Part shown: piece after piece, positions 1 to 7,848 of the stretch
Numbering within the stretch: position 1 is the first letter of the stretch
How the letters are laid out: each line of letters starts with the position of its first letter
Assembly: GCA_963725215.1 (NCBI GenBank)
Contig: CAVRXQ010000005.1
Location: 1 to 64,000 of the forward strand
DNA: 64,000 bases
DNA from: CAVRXQ01 sp963725215
Lineage (GTDB): Bacteria > Actinomycetota > Acidimicrobiia > Acidimicrobiales > Bog-793
Direction of reading: 5' to 3'
The notes under the pieces: model-generated
What the model was told of the DNA's origin: nothing
The model's input: the letters and a program-made list of their open reading frames with translations, nothing else
Databases searched by the model: none
Program-made: the position numbers and the translations under genes

Positions 1-556
1 CGTTGCCCCCCGAAGCGACAATTTCACCGAATGCTTTGCGAATCGGGGGTGTTCTCGCTGACCCACTCAGCGAAGTGTCCCCGCTCGAAGCGAGGAACTT
101 CCTCGTCTCCACGCTTCCGTCGAGACTTTGATATCTGATGGTCGCACCCCACTGATACGCCAAGATTTTCGTTTTCTCGTGCAGTTCTCCCATTGGAACG
201 ATCCATCTGACGACATGTGTCATTGCAAGGGCGAAATCATTCATATTCGACATATCGCCTTCGACAACTACCAATCCGAAGAGCTTGTGCCACGGTAACT
301 TCCGATCGCTCAGGAAATCCTGAGTTCTTCGTTAGCAAGAAGCGTGGTTCCGCGAAGGGCGTATGCCGCCTGCCACGCATCCGGCTTGGTCTGATGTCCC
401 AATTCTCTCGCGGACTTTATGTTGACTTTCTGAGCCCTCAACCACTCAACAACTTCGTCCTCGATGTCTGCGTCTGCGTAGATACACGCCTTTCGAGCCC
501 GTCGTGCCGCCTCCCTCTGCCAATCTTGGGCTCAGGAAGGAGTCGCGCCACGGCAT
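1..556 (-). pseudogene. Broken PIN-like (DUF5615-type) protein, runs off left edge
   Basis: On the minus strand two overlapping reading frames together look like one DUF5615/Mut7-C PIN-like protein. The upstream frame (about 531 down to 310) contains YADADIEDEVVEWLR, SARELG and an LLANEE stretch. The downstream frame (331 down to base 1, still open at the edge) continues with QDFLSDRKLPWHK and GLVVVEGD, as expected after the conserved D-x-D-F region of this family. A one-base shift near 318-328 would join them. The upstream frame has an in-frame TGA at 532-534 and no start of its own; an ATG at 554-556 in another frame is the nearest candidate, so a second lesion is likely. PIN-like proteins of this type are often toxin-like RNases. 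Either decayed or affected by sequence errors. Confidence 0.5.
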
Positions 557-689
557 GTCGTAACGTTATTCAGCGACGGCGCACGTGCCGAGTCGGAGCA
601 GAGATGAGCATTCGGCGACGTTTGGTGTGAGTGTCGAGAACTAACCTCTACGTTCAGTCTCTCGCTCCGGTAGCCCGCATCGGCGGGAG

Positions 690-848
690 CTACCGCACAG
701 CGAGTTTCGGACTTAGGTACTGCTGGATTGCTCGGCGAACGATCTGCGCCACCGGGCGCTCGTCTCGTTGAGCCTCTTCCTTTAGTGCCTGGTGAAGTTC
801 CGGCGTAATGCGAATCATGACCTGTTCGGTTTTCTTGTCTTCGTCCAT
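690..848 (-). CDS. Small ribbon-helix-helix (CopG/Arc-type) DNA-binding protein
   Basis: This encodes 52 residues with a charged N-terminus, a short strand QVMIRI, then PELHQALKEEAQRDERPVAQIVRRAIQ arranged as two helices, the ribbon-helix-helix layout of CopG/MetJ/Arc repressors that bind DNA as dimers. The start at 846-848 is chosen because a strong Shine-Dalgarno (AGGAGG) lies just upstream; the frame remains open further upstream but without protein-like sequence. RHH proteins of this size are often antitoxins or plasmid and phage regulators, and a PIN-like remnant lies downstream on the same strand, so an antitoxin role is possible. That pairing is inference only. Confidence 0.7.
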   Translation of the reverse strand: MDEDKKTEQVMIRITPELHQALKEEAQRDERPVAQIVRRAIQQYLSPKLAVR

Positions 849-1065
849 CCGCGCCCCCTCCTCCTGTCGGCTCGCTTGAACATCTACAAAGCTCTCCTGC
901 AAATCCCCGGATACTCGCCGACGGTCCGCGATTCCCGATGTATGCCCGCGCACAATGGAGGGAACTCTGGCGAGGTCCGTCAGAGCGAAAAGAAGGGGCC
1001 ACCGAGAGAAAATCCAGTAACCTCCAAGCGAAACCGGATTCCGGCGACCCCGGATTGGAGCACGA

Positions 1066-1239
1066 ATGTTTGCACAGAGCCTTAGCTCGGGCCAAACCGG
1101 CCAGAAGTGCCCAGCGTCGGGCATTTGGTCTCCGAACTGCCAGGGCAAGCAGATCGCCCTGAGCGTCGGGGAAACCTTCCCTCCTTGCAACCACTGCCGT
1201 AGGGCGGTCACCTGGACCCTCGTCCAACCGACTCGCTGA
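1066..1239 (+). CDS. Small cysteine-containing protein, 57 aa, unknown function
   Basis: This is a 57-residue frame starting at ATG 1066 with GGAG at 1057-1060. Cysteines sit at 15, 25, 41 and 44, the last pair in a CNHC arrangement preceded by GETFPPC; the spacing suggests a small metal-binding fold. The layout SGQTGQKCPASGIW ... GETFPPC resembles YjzC-type small proteins that start with a G-x-x-x-P-x-S/N-G-x-Y/W motif (family resemblance, not verified). The stop is eight bases before the next small gene, which suggests a two-gene transcript. It is too short for most gene finders. Confidence 0.6.
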   Translation: MFAQSLSSGQTGQKCPASGIWSPNCQGKQIALSVGETFPPCNHCRRAVTWTLVQPTR

Positions 1240-1247
1240 ACTGCAGG

Positions 1248-1409
1248 GTGAGCAAGAAGAAGGAGAACAAATACGTCGGCGCTTTCATTGGCGGCGGTGT
1301 CGGTGCAGTGATCGGAGTTGCGGGTGGCCCCGTTGGCGTCGCCATCGGGGCTGCTATCGGCGGCCCTGTTGGACACGCCATCGAGAAGTGGCTCAACCAG
1401 CAACGATGA
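1248..1409 (+). CDS. Small glycine-zipper membrane protein, 53 aa
   Basis: A GTG start at 1248 opens a 53-residue frame: a basic N-terminus (SKKKENK) followed by about 36 residues rich in Gly, Ala, Val and Ile with repeated GxxxG spacing (GAFIGGGVGAVIG, GAAIGGPVG), then EKWLNQQR. This is a glycine-zipper segment, typically membrane-inserted and oligomerising. The start lies eight bases after the preceding 57-residue gene, so translation is probably coupled; there is no strong ribosome binding site. Glycine-zipper proteins can be pore-forming toxins, envelope stress proteins or phage products; the sequence does not decide. Confidence 0.6.
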   Translation: MSKKKENKYVGAFIGGGVGAVIGVAGGPVGVAIGAAIGGPVGHAIEKWLNQQR

Positions 1410-1494
1410 TTTCACGATGGGGACGAACGGGGGTTCAACCAGTGATCGGACACCCGTTCGTCCTTGGTCCGCGTTCTTCAGCTTTGGAAAGGTG

Positions 1495-1698
1495 ATGATT
1501 TCGTATATGACAGTCACTCAAACCCAACTTGAAAGGCCAGCGTGGTTTAAGGGGTGGGGTCTGGGAGTCAACAACTTGGCACGACCGTCGCAGGCCGTTT
1601 TTGCTTACAAAGGCGCAAACGTTCGCAATCCTGGTGACCCGATCGCGACGGCCGACTACGGGAAAGTGTGTGGGGCGATCTTGTGGGATGGCTCGTAA
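1495..1698 (+). CDS. Small hypothetical protein, 67 aa
   Basis: The frame from ATG 1495 (alternative ATG 1507) encodes a protein-like sequence with WFKGWGLGVNNLARPSQ, a central AYKGANVRNPGDP and an ending DYGKVCGAILWDGS. Composition is balanced and free of the Arg/Pro/Ser excess seen in the non-coding frames around it, which is why I call it a gene. GGAAAGG just before the start may serve as ribosome binding site but is very close. No domain recognised. It lies downstream of two other small genes on the same strand. Confidence 0.45.
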   Translation: MISYMTVTQTQLERPAWFKGWGLGVNNLARPSQAVFAYKGANVRNPGDPIATADYGKVCGAILWDGS

Positions 1699-1912
1699 CC
1701 ATCGTCGGGACTCCCGAACGAATCACCAGCACGTTGGATACGCAACTCAGCATGAAGTTCACCGGGGCGTCCTTGCGTTCTCCCTGAATCCGAAACCACA
1801 CACTCTGACGAACATGGGTCTCCTACCATCGAACACGTCCCTCATCCGTGGAAGGAATCCTCCGCGACGGATTTCACGACACCGGTTTCCCAAAGCGAAG
1901 ACTCGGCTCACC

Positions 1913-2299
1913 TCATCCGCCGCCCGAGCTGGTCGGGCCTATCCCGAGCGTCTCGCACCGTTGCGCCAGGTTCGCCAGGTCGTTGTTCACGGCTGACTGA
2001 CTCCCGGCATTGGCGTCTGCTTGGAGCTGATTCGCTTCCCTCATGAGGGTCGCATCTTTCGAGTCTGCGATGTACCCGAGCATCGCCTGTCCTCGTTGCA
2101 CTTTCTCGGCGTAGCTCTCGTTCGTGTACGCTCCCTCGACCTCGTTGTTGATGGTCGCGGAAGCAACCATGTCCAACGGAGTCGGCGATGAGGATGAACT
2201 GGGAGTCTTGTTGGTGGAGTGCGAGTTCGCGTAGATCACCGAGACGACGATCACGACCGCGATCACGCCGACGACGATCTTCACGACCCGGCCAGCCAT
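1913..2299 (-). CDS. Membrane-anchored or secreted hypothetical protein
   Basis: This encodes 128 residues. The N-terminus has two basic residues and a hydrophobic segment of about 20 residues (VVKIVVGVIAVVIVVSVIYA), then a Ser/Thr/Pro linker (residues 28-43) and a soluble domain of about 80 residues that looks helical and contains one Cys. The start at 2297-2299 is preferred because AGGGGAG lies five bases upstream; a GTG two codons earlier is possible. The layout suggests a cell-surface protein anchored by one N-terminal helix. No family recognised; such small anchored proteins are common cargo of actinobacterial integrative elements. Confidence 0.65.
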   Translation of the reverse strand: MAGRVVKIVVGVIAVVIVVSVIYANSHSTNKTPSSSSSPTPLDMVASATINNEVEGAYTNESYAEKVQRGQAMLGYIADSKDATLMREANQLQADANAGSQSAVNNDLANLAQRCETLGIGPTSSGGG

Positions 2300-2975
2300 A
2301 CTCACTCCCCTGCTGCTGCTAACCCTTACGACTCAACCTGTTAGGGAATAAAGGCTGGTGGAGTTCTCCCGAAGAGCCACGTGTCCTCGCGCCTGCGAGG
2401 AAGGGTCACGTCCATTCGAGTGGATAGCTCACGCCCAAAGAGCAAGTGTGCCGTTTCCGCCGTTCGTGATGCTCCATGTTTCGCTCTGGAATGAGTGGGC
2501 GAGCGGTACGTAAGCGCGCCAACGTGCTCGGGCGTGAGAAGTCAGGCATCTCTTGACCGCGTTCGATGCGCGCGGTTGTGGACTGACGCCTATTGACGCC
2601 GGTGGTCGTAGCAGGACAGGCAATAACACGCGGCTCTATTCGAGGGATACCTGAGAGGTTTGTAAGGGGCGAAACGTTGACGAGCGTTTCCTTCGAGCAA
2701 ACGTCGGCATCTAATACGGGCAGATACAACGCTCGTCAGCTCGAAAGTCCTCGGGGGAGGGGTCGTTGCGCGCACTGACTACGGAGGAGGCGCTCAACCC
2801 GAGGAGTGTTCGGCGTGCGTGTTGCGCCTACCGCCTCGGATGCCACGCAAGGCAGCGAATGCACCGATCCCACTTCGCTGACCACTGCCGGAACTTATGC
2901 GCGCAAAGACCCACGCGGGTTCTGGCACACGCTGACCGACGCCGCGCGTCCGCCGCCGCCTCTCGCGCTCGTGCC
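2300..2975. other. No convincing gene
   Basis: Both strands carry open frames of 60-107 codons here, but all have the Arg/Pro/Ser-rich composition of chance frames in GC-rich DNA and overlap each other. I see no tRNA, hairpin terminator or repeat. The stretch separates the small-gene cluster from the frame interrupted by the IS3-type element. Confidence 0.4.
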
Positions 2976-3145
2976 TCACAACGACCACCCCAGAAGGTCC
3001 CAGTTCGCTTGTAGCGAGCGTGGCGAAACGGACCCACAGTTATCGCGGTATTTCTCCGCTCTGCGAACGACCTCATCAGGATCAGCGTTCACCGCCCGGT
3101 AGAGCCAATTCGTCACCTCCTCTAAGGAGCGCGGCAGCCTCGTAG
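2976..3145 (-). pseudogene. C-terminal end of a gene cut by the IS3-type element
   Basis: The minus-strand frame ending at 2976 reads protein-like from the IS boundary: LPRSLEEVTNWLYRAV, then NADPDEVVRRAEKY and a final NWDLLGWSL. The frame meets the left end of the insertion sequence at 3145. Removing the element and one copy of its 3-bp duplication leaves the frame open beyond the right end (4434 to about 4530), which fits an insertion into a gene at the end of the replisome-organizer-like operon. The upstream half has no clear start. Function unknown. Confidence 0.35.
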
Positions 3146-3195
3146 TGAACCGCCCCGGGAAACTTGGAGACTCGCGATCCTTGAGAGGATTGGAG

Positions 3196-3514
3196 ATGCC
3201 AGGAACACCCGATACTCCCCCGAGGTGCGTGAGCGGGCCGTCCGGATGGTCGTCGAGCACCGCGCGAGTACCCCCTCGAGTGGGCCGCCATCACCTCGGT
3301 CGCCGCCAAGCTCGGCATGACGCGCCGAGACGCTGCGGCCTGGGTGCGCCGGGCCCAGATCGACGGAGGGCGCCGCCCGGGACTCACCACCGACGAGCGC
3401 CAGCGGCTCAAGGAGCTCGAGAAGGAGGACCGCGAGCTCCGGCGCGCCAACGAGATATTGAAGGACGCGTCGATTTTCTTCGCGACCGAGCTCGACGGTC
3501 GAACGAAGAGGTAG
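3196..3514 (+). pseudogene. IS3-family OrfA (HTH protein), frameshifted
   Basis: Translating across frames gives YSPEVRERAVRMVVEHRA, then EWAAITSVAAKLGMTRRDAA, then RLKELEKEDRELRRANEIL ending near 3514. This is the standard IS3 OrfA: N-terminal helix-turn-helix followed by a leucine-zipper coiled coil that feeds into OrfB by programmed frameshifting. At least two one-base deletions are needed to rebuild it, near 3200 and near 3265, neither at the position of the usual OrfA/OrfB slippage site. It is therefore inactive, unless the lesions are sequence errors. Confidence 0.75.
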
Positions 3515-4433
3515 TCCGCTACATCGACTCCCGCAAGGATCGATGGGGAGTCGAGCCGATCTGCAAGGCCCTGCAGTTCGCTCCCGCCACCTACTACGCC
3601 GCGCGTAGCCGGCCACCGTGTGCCCGGCGCGTCCGCGACGAGGCCCTAAAGCCCGAGATCCACCGGGTCTACGACGAGAACCGCCGACGTCTACGGCGCC
3701 GACAAGGTCTGGACCCAGCTGAACCGGGAGGGTATCCGGTCGCCCGCTGCACCGTCGAGCGCCTCATGCGTGACCTCGGCTCTGCGGCGCGCGACGGGCC
3801 GGCACTGCAAGCGACGACCGTCGCCGACGAGTCCTCATCGCCCGGCCGACCTGGTCGAGCGCCAGTTCGTCGCTGAGGCGCCCAACCGCCTCTGGGTGGC
3901 GGACCTCACCTACGTCAAGACCCACGCCGGCTGGGTCTACGTCGCCTTCGTCATCGACGTCTTCAGCCGCTTCATCGTCGGCTGGCAGGTCTCGACCTCG
4001 CTGCGCAGCGACCTCGCCATCGACGCCTTGGAGATGGCGATCTACGCGAGGCAGCGATCCGGCCTCAACGGCCTCGTTCATCACCGCGACAGGGGCGTGC
4101 AATACTTGTCATTCGCTACACCGAGCGACTCGCCGAAGCCGGCGTCGTCGACTCGGTCGGCACCCGCGGTGACTCCTACGACAACGCCCTGGCCGAGAGT
4201 TTCAACGGCCTCTACAAGACCGAGCTGATCCACCGCGAGGGACCCTGGCGCACCGTCGACCACGTCGAGTGGGCCACGCTCACCTACGTCGACTGGTTCA
4301 ACAACCGCCGCATCCACGACGAGATCGGCAAGATCCCGCCGGCAGAGTTCGAGGCGAACTACTACCGTCAGAACACCCCGGCGTTAACGTCGGTTCCCAA
4401 ACCGCGAGTCTCTATGAAACCCGGGGCGGTTCA
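3512..4433 (+). pseudogene. IS3-family OrfB DDE transposase, frameshifted
   Basis: Segments in different frames align in order with an rve/IS3 OrfB: RYIDSRKDRWGVEPICKAL, VYGADKVWTQLNREGI, ARCTVERLMRDLG, then the catalytic core. The DDE residues are visible: Asp in WVADLTYV (about 3900), Asp in HHRDRGVQY (about 4085) and Glu in SYDNALAESFNGLYK (about 4190). The C-terminal WFNNRRIHDEIGKIPP is typical. At least four one-base shifts break it (about 3680, 3735, 3785 and 4110), and the last frame runs out through the right inverted repeat. It gives no functional transposase as written. Confidence 0.8.
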
Positions 4434-4574
4434 TAGGGTCGATTGCACAAGCTTTCGAAGAACTAGCGGATTGCCTCGCACAGATTAGTACTTTCCTGAT
4501 CGCGTGAAAGAGGCGGACATTGGCCGCGCTGTGGCCCCCTCACGGGAAACTTTCTCCGAGAATGACTTCGTGTC

Positions 4575-4614
4575 TGACTCTCTGACTCTGACTCTGACTC
4601 TTTGACTCTGACTC
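4575..4614. repeat. TGACTC hexamer tandem repeat
   Basis: Six copies of TGACTC start at 4575, 4583, 4589, 4595, 4603 and 4609, with 2-bp interruptions after the first and fourth. It sits exactly at the 3' end of the replisome-organizer-like gene on the minus strand. It may be a replication-slippage microsatellite; no protein-coding role is evident. Confidence 0.8.
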
Positions 4615-5142
4615 TAGCTGTTTCTCTGGCGACCGTTTGCGACCCGTTTGCGGATGGGGGCGAGCTTGGGACGGCCCTGTTCGGCGAAATAGCCCCTCTT
4701 CAACGCAAGCCGAGCAATTCGCCGAACGCTCTCTGCCTTCTCATCGTGTTCGTACCGCTTGTGATTCCCCCGGTTGCCAGCATGACGGCGCTTATCCGAC
4801 AGCTCGGCGCGTCTCGTCCCATTGCTCCCAGCCGTCGATGTGAAAGCCATCATAGTGGCCAGCCAAAGGCCGGATTCGACGAGTTCCTTGATTGCGAGTT
4901 CGGTGTCAAAGTCGTCGAGACGCAGATGCTTGATCTGCGGCGTGAGATGTCGCCTTCCGCGTACATCCTCTTTGCCAGCGTAGACCGCGAATGTAAAGGA
5001 GCTGTGCACCGTCCGACAGCCCGCTGATGCGCGCGCCTTGAAAGAAGTCGGCGTCAAGTTGGACAAGAGCTTTCCTTCGGGCCGAGTCACGGTTGTCCTC
5101 CGGTTCCCGACGCGTCTGCGTCAAGGTGATCAGCGCCTTCAT
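4614..5142 (-). pseudogene. Replisome-organizer-like protein of a mobile element, frameshifted
   Basis: From ATG 5142 the frame reads KALVQLDADFFQGARISGLSDGAQLLYIRGL, then must shift to reach YAGKEDVRGR and IKHLRLDDFDTELAIKELVESGLW. A second shift reaches GHYDGFHIDGWEQWDETRR, and a third returns to a basic helical tail (ELSDKRRHAGNRGNHKRY). The pattern 'subunit-type switch ... LVESGLW ... H-x-D-G-W' is that of the winged-helix N-terminal domain of phage and plasmid replisome organizers (DnaT/DnaD-like). The start overlaps the stop of the upstream excisionase-like gene (ATGA), so they formed an operon. At least three one-base lesions. Confidence 0.5.
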
Positions 5143-5356
5143 TCCGAAACTCCAAGGAGCTGCTCACCGCCACGGTCGGGATGATCTTGCGGGTGCCAAC
5201 GGAGATGACCGGCAAGTCGATCTCACGCCGCCTGAGGCCGTTGCGAAGCGAGGTCTCCCCGCAACCAATCACCTTTGCCGCCTGAGGAAGCGTCAGAGTG
5301 AGGCATTCGAGGAGGTCGGAGACCTCTGCCGCAGTCGCCTGCTAGCGCTGTCTCAT
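5139..5356 (-). pseudogene. Excisionase-like helix-turn-helix protein, damaged
   Basis: The frame contains LTLPQAAKVIGCGETSLRNGL followed by PVISVGTRKIIP, the MerR-like 'AA.llG.....r.l..g.....v.vG.r..vp' pattern of small excisionase/AlpA HTH proteins. The presumed start ATG 5354-5356 overlaps the stop of the upstream gene, but codon 5 is TAG (amber), in frame with the rest. Near 5150-5160 a one-base deletion would restore a natural ending QLLGVSE with a TGA that overlaps the next start. It lies within 1 kb of an integrase, supporting an excisionase or regulator role. Confidence 0.5.
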
Positions 5357-5594
5357 TTCGCGCTCCCTGCGAGCGCGTCCTCACCTCCTTGTTCGATTGC
5401 CCGGAGGGCCTCGTCCCAGCGGATCAGCGTGTCGCCGCGAAACAACCGAGGCTCCGGTCTGTGCGGCTCCCGGTGGACTGCGTGAGGCCCGCCCGAGTAG
5501 CCACTTCCTCGATCGTCACTCCGACGCGGATGCGACGGAGGCGGAGCCGTCCACTCGCCCCTTGCTCCCGGAGCTGTTTCACCTTTTCCTTCAT
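5353..5594 (-). pseudogene. Small HTH regulator, frameshifted
   Basis: From ATG 5594 the frame gives KEKVKQLREQGA, then VGVTIEEVATRAGLTQS, a recognisable helix-turn-helix. It then terminates early; the neighbouring frame continues RLFRGDTLIRWDEALRAIEQ to a TGA at 5353 that overlaps the excisionase-like start. A one-base shift near 5450-5480 would join the halves into a protein of about 80 residues. It is the first gene of the three-gene minus-strand operon and probably the control repressor of the element (inference). Confidence 0.45.
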
Positions 5595-5597
5595 GTC

Positions 5598-5606
5598 TGT
5601 GGATAA
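5598..5606 (-). promoter_or_regulatory. Consensus DnaA box
   Basis: The minus strand reads TTATCCACA, identical to the consensus DnaA box, immediately before the first gene of the replisome-organizer-like operon. A perfect 9-mer is expected about once by chance in a window this size on two strands, so function is only suggested by its position. Confidence 0.35.
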
Positions 5607-5616
5607 TTGGCATGTG

Positions 5617-5645
5617 TCTTATGCCAAAAGTCTATGAAAATGCAA
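5617..5645 (-). promoter_or_regulatory. Probable promoter of the HTH/excisionase/replisome operon
   Basis: On the minus strand a TTGCAT (-35, 5645-5640) and ATAAGA (-10, 5622-5617) are separated by exactly 17 bases in an AT-rich patch of otherwise GC-rich DNA. Transcription would begin near 5610, just ahead of the DnaA-box-like site and the first start codon. The 257-bp divergent gap between 5594 and 5852 presumably also holds the promoter of the integrase operon. Confidence 0.45.
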
Positions 5646-5851
5646 CTCCTCGGAAGCTGGTACTCGTGTTGAAAGGCCATTGAACAGGACTGATGCGTAA
5701 TATGAAGGTAGTAGTTGTCACAGAACAGTTGCATTGAGTACTCTGGGCTCATGCCACTGCCCGGGCGCCGCGGGCTTGGATTACGAGGACTCGGGAAACC
5801 CAGTACCTGCCCGCGAGAGGGATCGTTCTGCCGCTTCGGATTGAGGCGCGC

Positions 5852-6334
5852 ATGGAACATCGCGGAGTTGTCGTGACAGCAGTCATCGAGATCGAGAGGG
5901 GACGCCCCGCCGTTAGGTCCGTCACCGTCGAAGACCGCGGTGAGGTCGGGTTGCAGACCCGTGATCTTCGGGACGTGCCGCTTCGCGCTCTCGTCACCCA
6001 CGCGATCGACACCGTCGCGATGCCAGCACGCTTGGTGGACGGCCAGCTCGTCATTTCGGGTTCCGTTCCCGTCGAATCCGAGAAGCCTCGGGAAGCGCAA
6101 ACGCACAGACCTCCACGGGTGGACAGGGACACGATCGTGCGAGTCGTCGAGCGGTATAGGGCTGCATTGGCCAGCGGCGATCCGCGCCCCTCGGTGACCG
6201 TCGGGGCTGCGATGGGGATGTCGAGCGCCAAGGTGGGCACATTGCTCCGCCGTGCACATGCCCTCGGATTGCTCGGACAGGCCGAATGGGGTCGAGCAGG
6301 TGAGTTGACCGAAGAGGGGGAACACGAGAAATGA
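5852..6334 (+). CDS. Integrase-associated hypothetical protein with winged-helix-like C-terminus
   Basis: This encodes 160 residues in two parts. Residues 1-85 look like a small beta-rich domain (VVVTAVIEIERGRPAVRSV ... ARLVDGQLVISG). Residues 92-150 are helical with SVTVGAAMGMSSAKVGTLLRRAHALGLL, which reads as a winged-helix/HTH (helix, turn, recognition helix 'SSAKVGTLLRRA'). The stop TGA overlaps the integrase ATG (ATGA), so the two are translated together. Genes of this kind next to actinobacterial tyrosine integrases often regulate integration or excision; that role is inferred from position. Confidence 0.7.
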   Translation: MEHRGVVVTAVIEIERGRPAVRSVTVEDRGEVGLQTRDLRDVPLRALVTHAIDTVAMPARLVDGQLVISGSVPVESEKPREAQTHRPPRVDRDTIVRVVERYRAALASGDPRPSVTVGAAMGMSSAKVGTLLRRAHALGLLGQAEWGRAGELTEEGEHEK

Positions 6335-7475
6335 AACAGGGGTCCATCGAGCAGCGGCATGGGAAGAACTGCACCCAGACGGGAAGGTGCGGGTGCGCGT
6401 GGGCGTACAGGGTCGATCTCCCAGTCGGTATTGACGGCAAGCGGCGTCAACTTCGCAAGGGCGGGTTCCGCACGAAGACAGCGGCACAAGAGGCACGCGT
6501 CGAGGCACAGCGGAGGATCGTCAGCGGGGAGCTTCTCGGCCAGTCTCCGACGGTTGAGGGTTTCCTGACGACCTGGCTCGACTTCAAGGCTGAGACTCGC
6601 AAGACCGCGACAGCCAACCAATACCGGGACATCGTTACGAGGTTCTTGATTCCTCACCTCGGTCGCATGAAGCTCGCAGACCTCCGCGCCGATCACGTCG
6701 AGCAGATGCTCGCTGCCATGGCAGGCGAAGGCCGCGGAGATCGCACGCGGCGTCTGACACTGGCCGTGCTGTCCAGCGCCCTCGGAACCGCCATGAAGCG
6801 CCGCATGATCCCTTGGAACATTTGCAGCCAAGTTGAGCTTCCGCCGAGGCATAAGGAGCCTCGGAAGGTTCGGGATGAAGAACAGACGCGTCGGTTCCTT
6901 CGGTTTGTCCGCGACGATCGCTTGTACCCCCTCTGGCGCTTGTATGCCCTGAGCGGGCTGCGTCGCGGCGAGGCGCTGGCATTGGATTGGTCCGACGTTG
7001 ACCTTGACGGAGGGACGCTCAGAGTTCGCCGCACGCTGAGCGAGACCGGGGGTCGGACGGAATGGGGCACCCCGAAGTCGCAGAACGGAGTTCGCACGAT
7101 CCCGCTCGACTTGGACACCGTTGCTGCCCTCCGCAGTCACCGCGCTCGCCAAGCGGAGGAGAAGCTCGCTCTCGGCGCGGGTTACTCAGATCATGACCTC
7201 GTGTTCGCACGCGAGGACGGTGCCCCGATTTGGCCGGGGAAGATCAGCAAGCGGTTTCACGGTTGAGCGCCGGGGCGGAATTGCCAAGGATTCGTCTGCA
7301 CGATCTCCGCCACGTTGCGGCGAGTCTGATGCTCGGGAGCGGGGTGGACTTGAAGACCACGAGCGCGAATCTCGGACACTCAGGAATCTCGGTCACCGCC
7401 GATCTCTACGCGGATGTGCTTCCGTCGGTGGCGAGGGAAGCGGCGGAGAGCGTCGCCGCATTGGTCCGCTTCTGA
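6331..7475 (+). pseudogene. Tyrosine site-specific integrase, single frameshift
   Basis: The N-terminal part (6331 to about 7260) begins with a basic AP2-like arm (GSIEQRHGKNCTQTGRC), a SAM-like core-binding domain (FLTTWLDFKAETRKTATANQY) and the catalytic region with the first Arg in LSGLRRGEALALDW. Near 7255-7265 the frame ends at TGA; one added base restores it, and the next frame carries the rest of the active site: HDLRH, LGHSG and the tyrosine nucleophile in VTADLYADV. The rebuilt length is about 380 residues, typical for actinobacterial integrative elements. The target could be the tRNA-Arg(ACG) gene 1.5 kb away, but no duplicated att sequence was found. Confidence 0.85.
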
Positions 7476-7486
7476 GAGGTCGCGAG

Positions 7487-7505
7487 GAGCGCCGATGTGG
7501 CGCTC
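7487..7505 (+). terminator. Hairpin after integrase gene
   Basis: GAGCGCC and GGCGCTC form a perfect 7-bp stem with a 5-base loop, twelve bases after the integrase stop. There is no T-run behind it, so it is only a possible terminator. Confidence 0.3.
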
Positions 7506-7541
7506 GATCCGGTGTTTAGGCGAACCCGGCGACGGCCTTCG

Positions 7542-7848
7542 CTAAGGACGGCGACGAAGTTGTCTATTTATTTCCTCCACGTCGGGGCCGGGTGGTTGCT
7601 CGCCTCCCTGTTGTCGAATCTGGGCGTTGTTGAAGAACTGCTTACTCATCTCGGTTAGATCGAGTCCTCCGAGGATGAGAGGCATCTCGAACGGGGACAC
7701 TTTCACCCCGTTCGGTGAAGGTGTGAGACGTTGGCGAAAACCGGTCGTCCGGGTTTATGAAGCAAACCTTGCAATAGGAGCTGACAGACGATTCCTTTGC
7801 AGCGACACGGCGATTGATGATTGCCATCAGGCGCATGTGATCCATCAC
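7542..7848 (-). pseudogene. Downstream half of the Ntn-hydrolase locus, frameshifted
   Basis: A GTG at 7848 overlaps the stop of the upstream Ntn-hydrolase-like gene. The frame reads DHMRLMAIINRRVAAKE, then SSYCKVCFINPDDRFSP with a CxxC pair. Near 7700-7720 a one-base shift gives a sensible continuation, PFEMPLILGGLDLTEMSKQFF, ending QLRRRP before a TAG at 7542. The rebuilt tail is about 100 residues. It is either a second, translationally coupled protein or the C-terminal extension of the hydrolase separated from it by another one-base lesion at 7845. No family recognised. Confidence 0.45.

Larger units (their letters stand above)
3146..4433 (+). mobile_element. Decayed IS3-family insertion sequence
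   Basis: The ends are inverted repeats: the left end begins TGAACCGCCCCGGG at 3146 and the right end finishes with its complement at 4433. The match continues with scattered mismatches to an AGACTCGCG block, about 31 bp in all. The element is flanked by TAG on both sides (3143-3145 and 4434-4436), a 3-bp target duplication as usual for IS3 relatives. Inside are an orfA-type HTH/leucine-zipper frame and an orfB-type DDE transposase, both broken by several one-base shifts. About 1.29 kb, normal for the family. Confidence 0.85.

Noticed and set aside
217..630. 137-codon plus-strand frame at the left edge
   Set aside because: It is opposite the PIN-like remnant and has Arg/Ser-rich chance composition; the minus-strand frames are more protein-like.
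4575..4614. Hexamer array as CRISPR or origin iterons
   Set aside because: The units are 6 bp without spacers of constant length and too short for iterons; a slippage repeat is simpler.
5749..7152. 467-codon open frame on the minus strand opposite the integrase and its partner
   Set aside because: Its product is Pro/Ser/Arg/Leu-rich without domains and mirrors the coding strand; antisense frames are common in GC-rich DNA.
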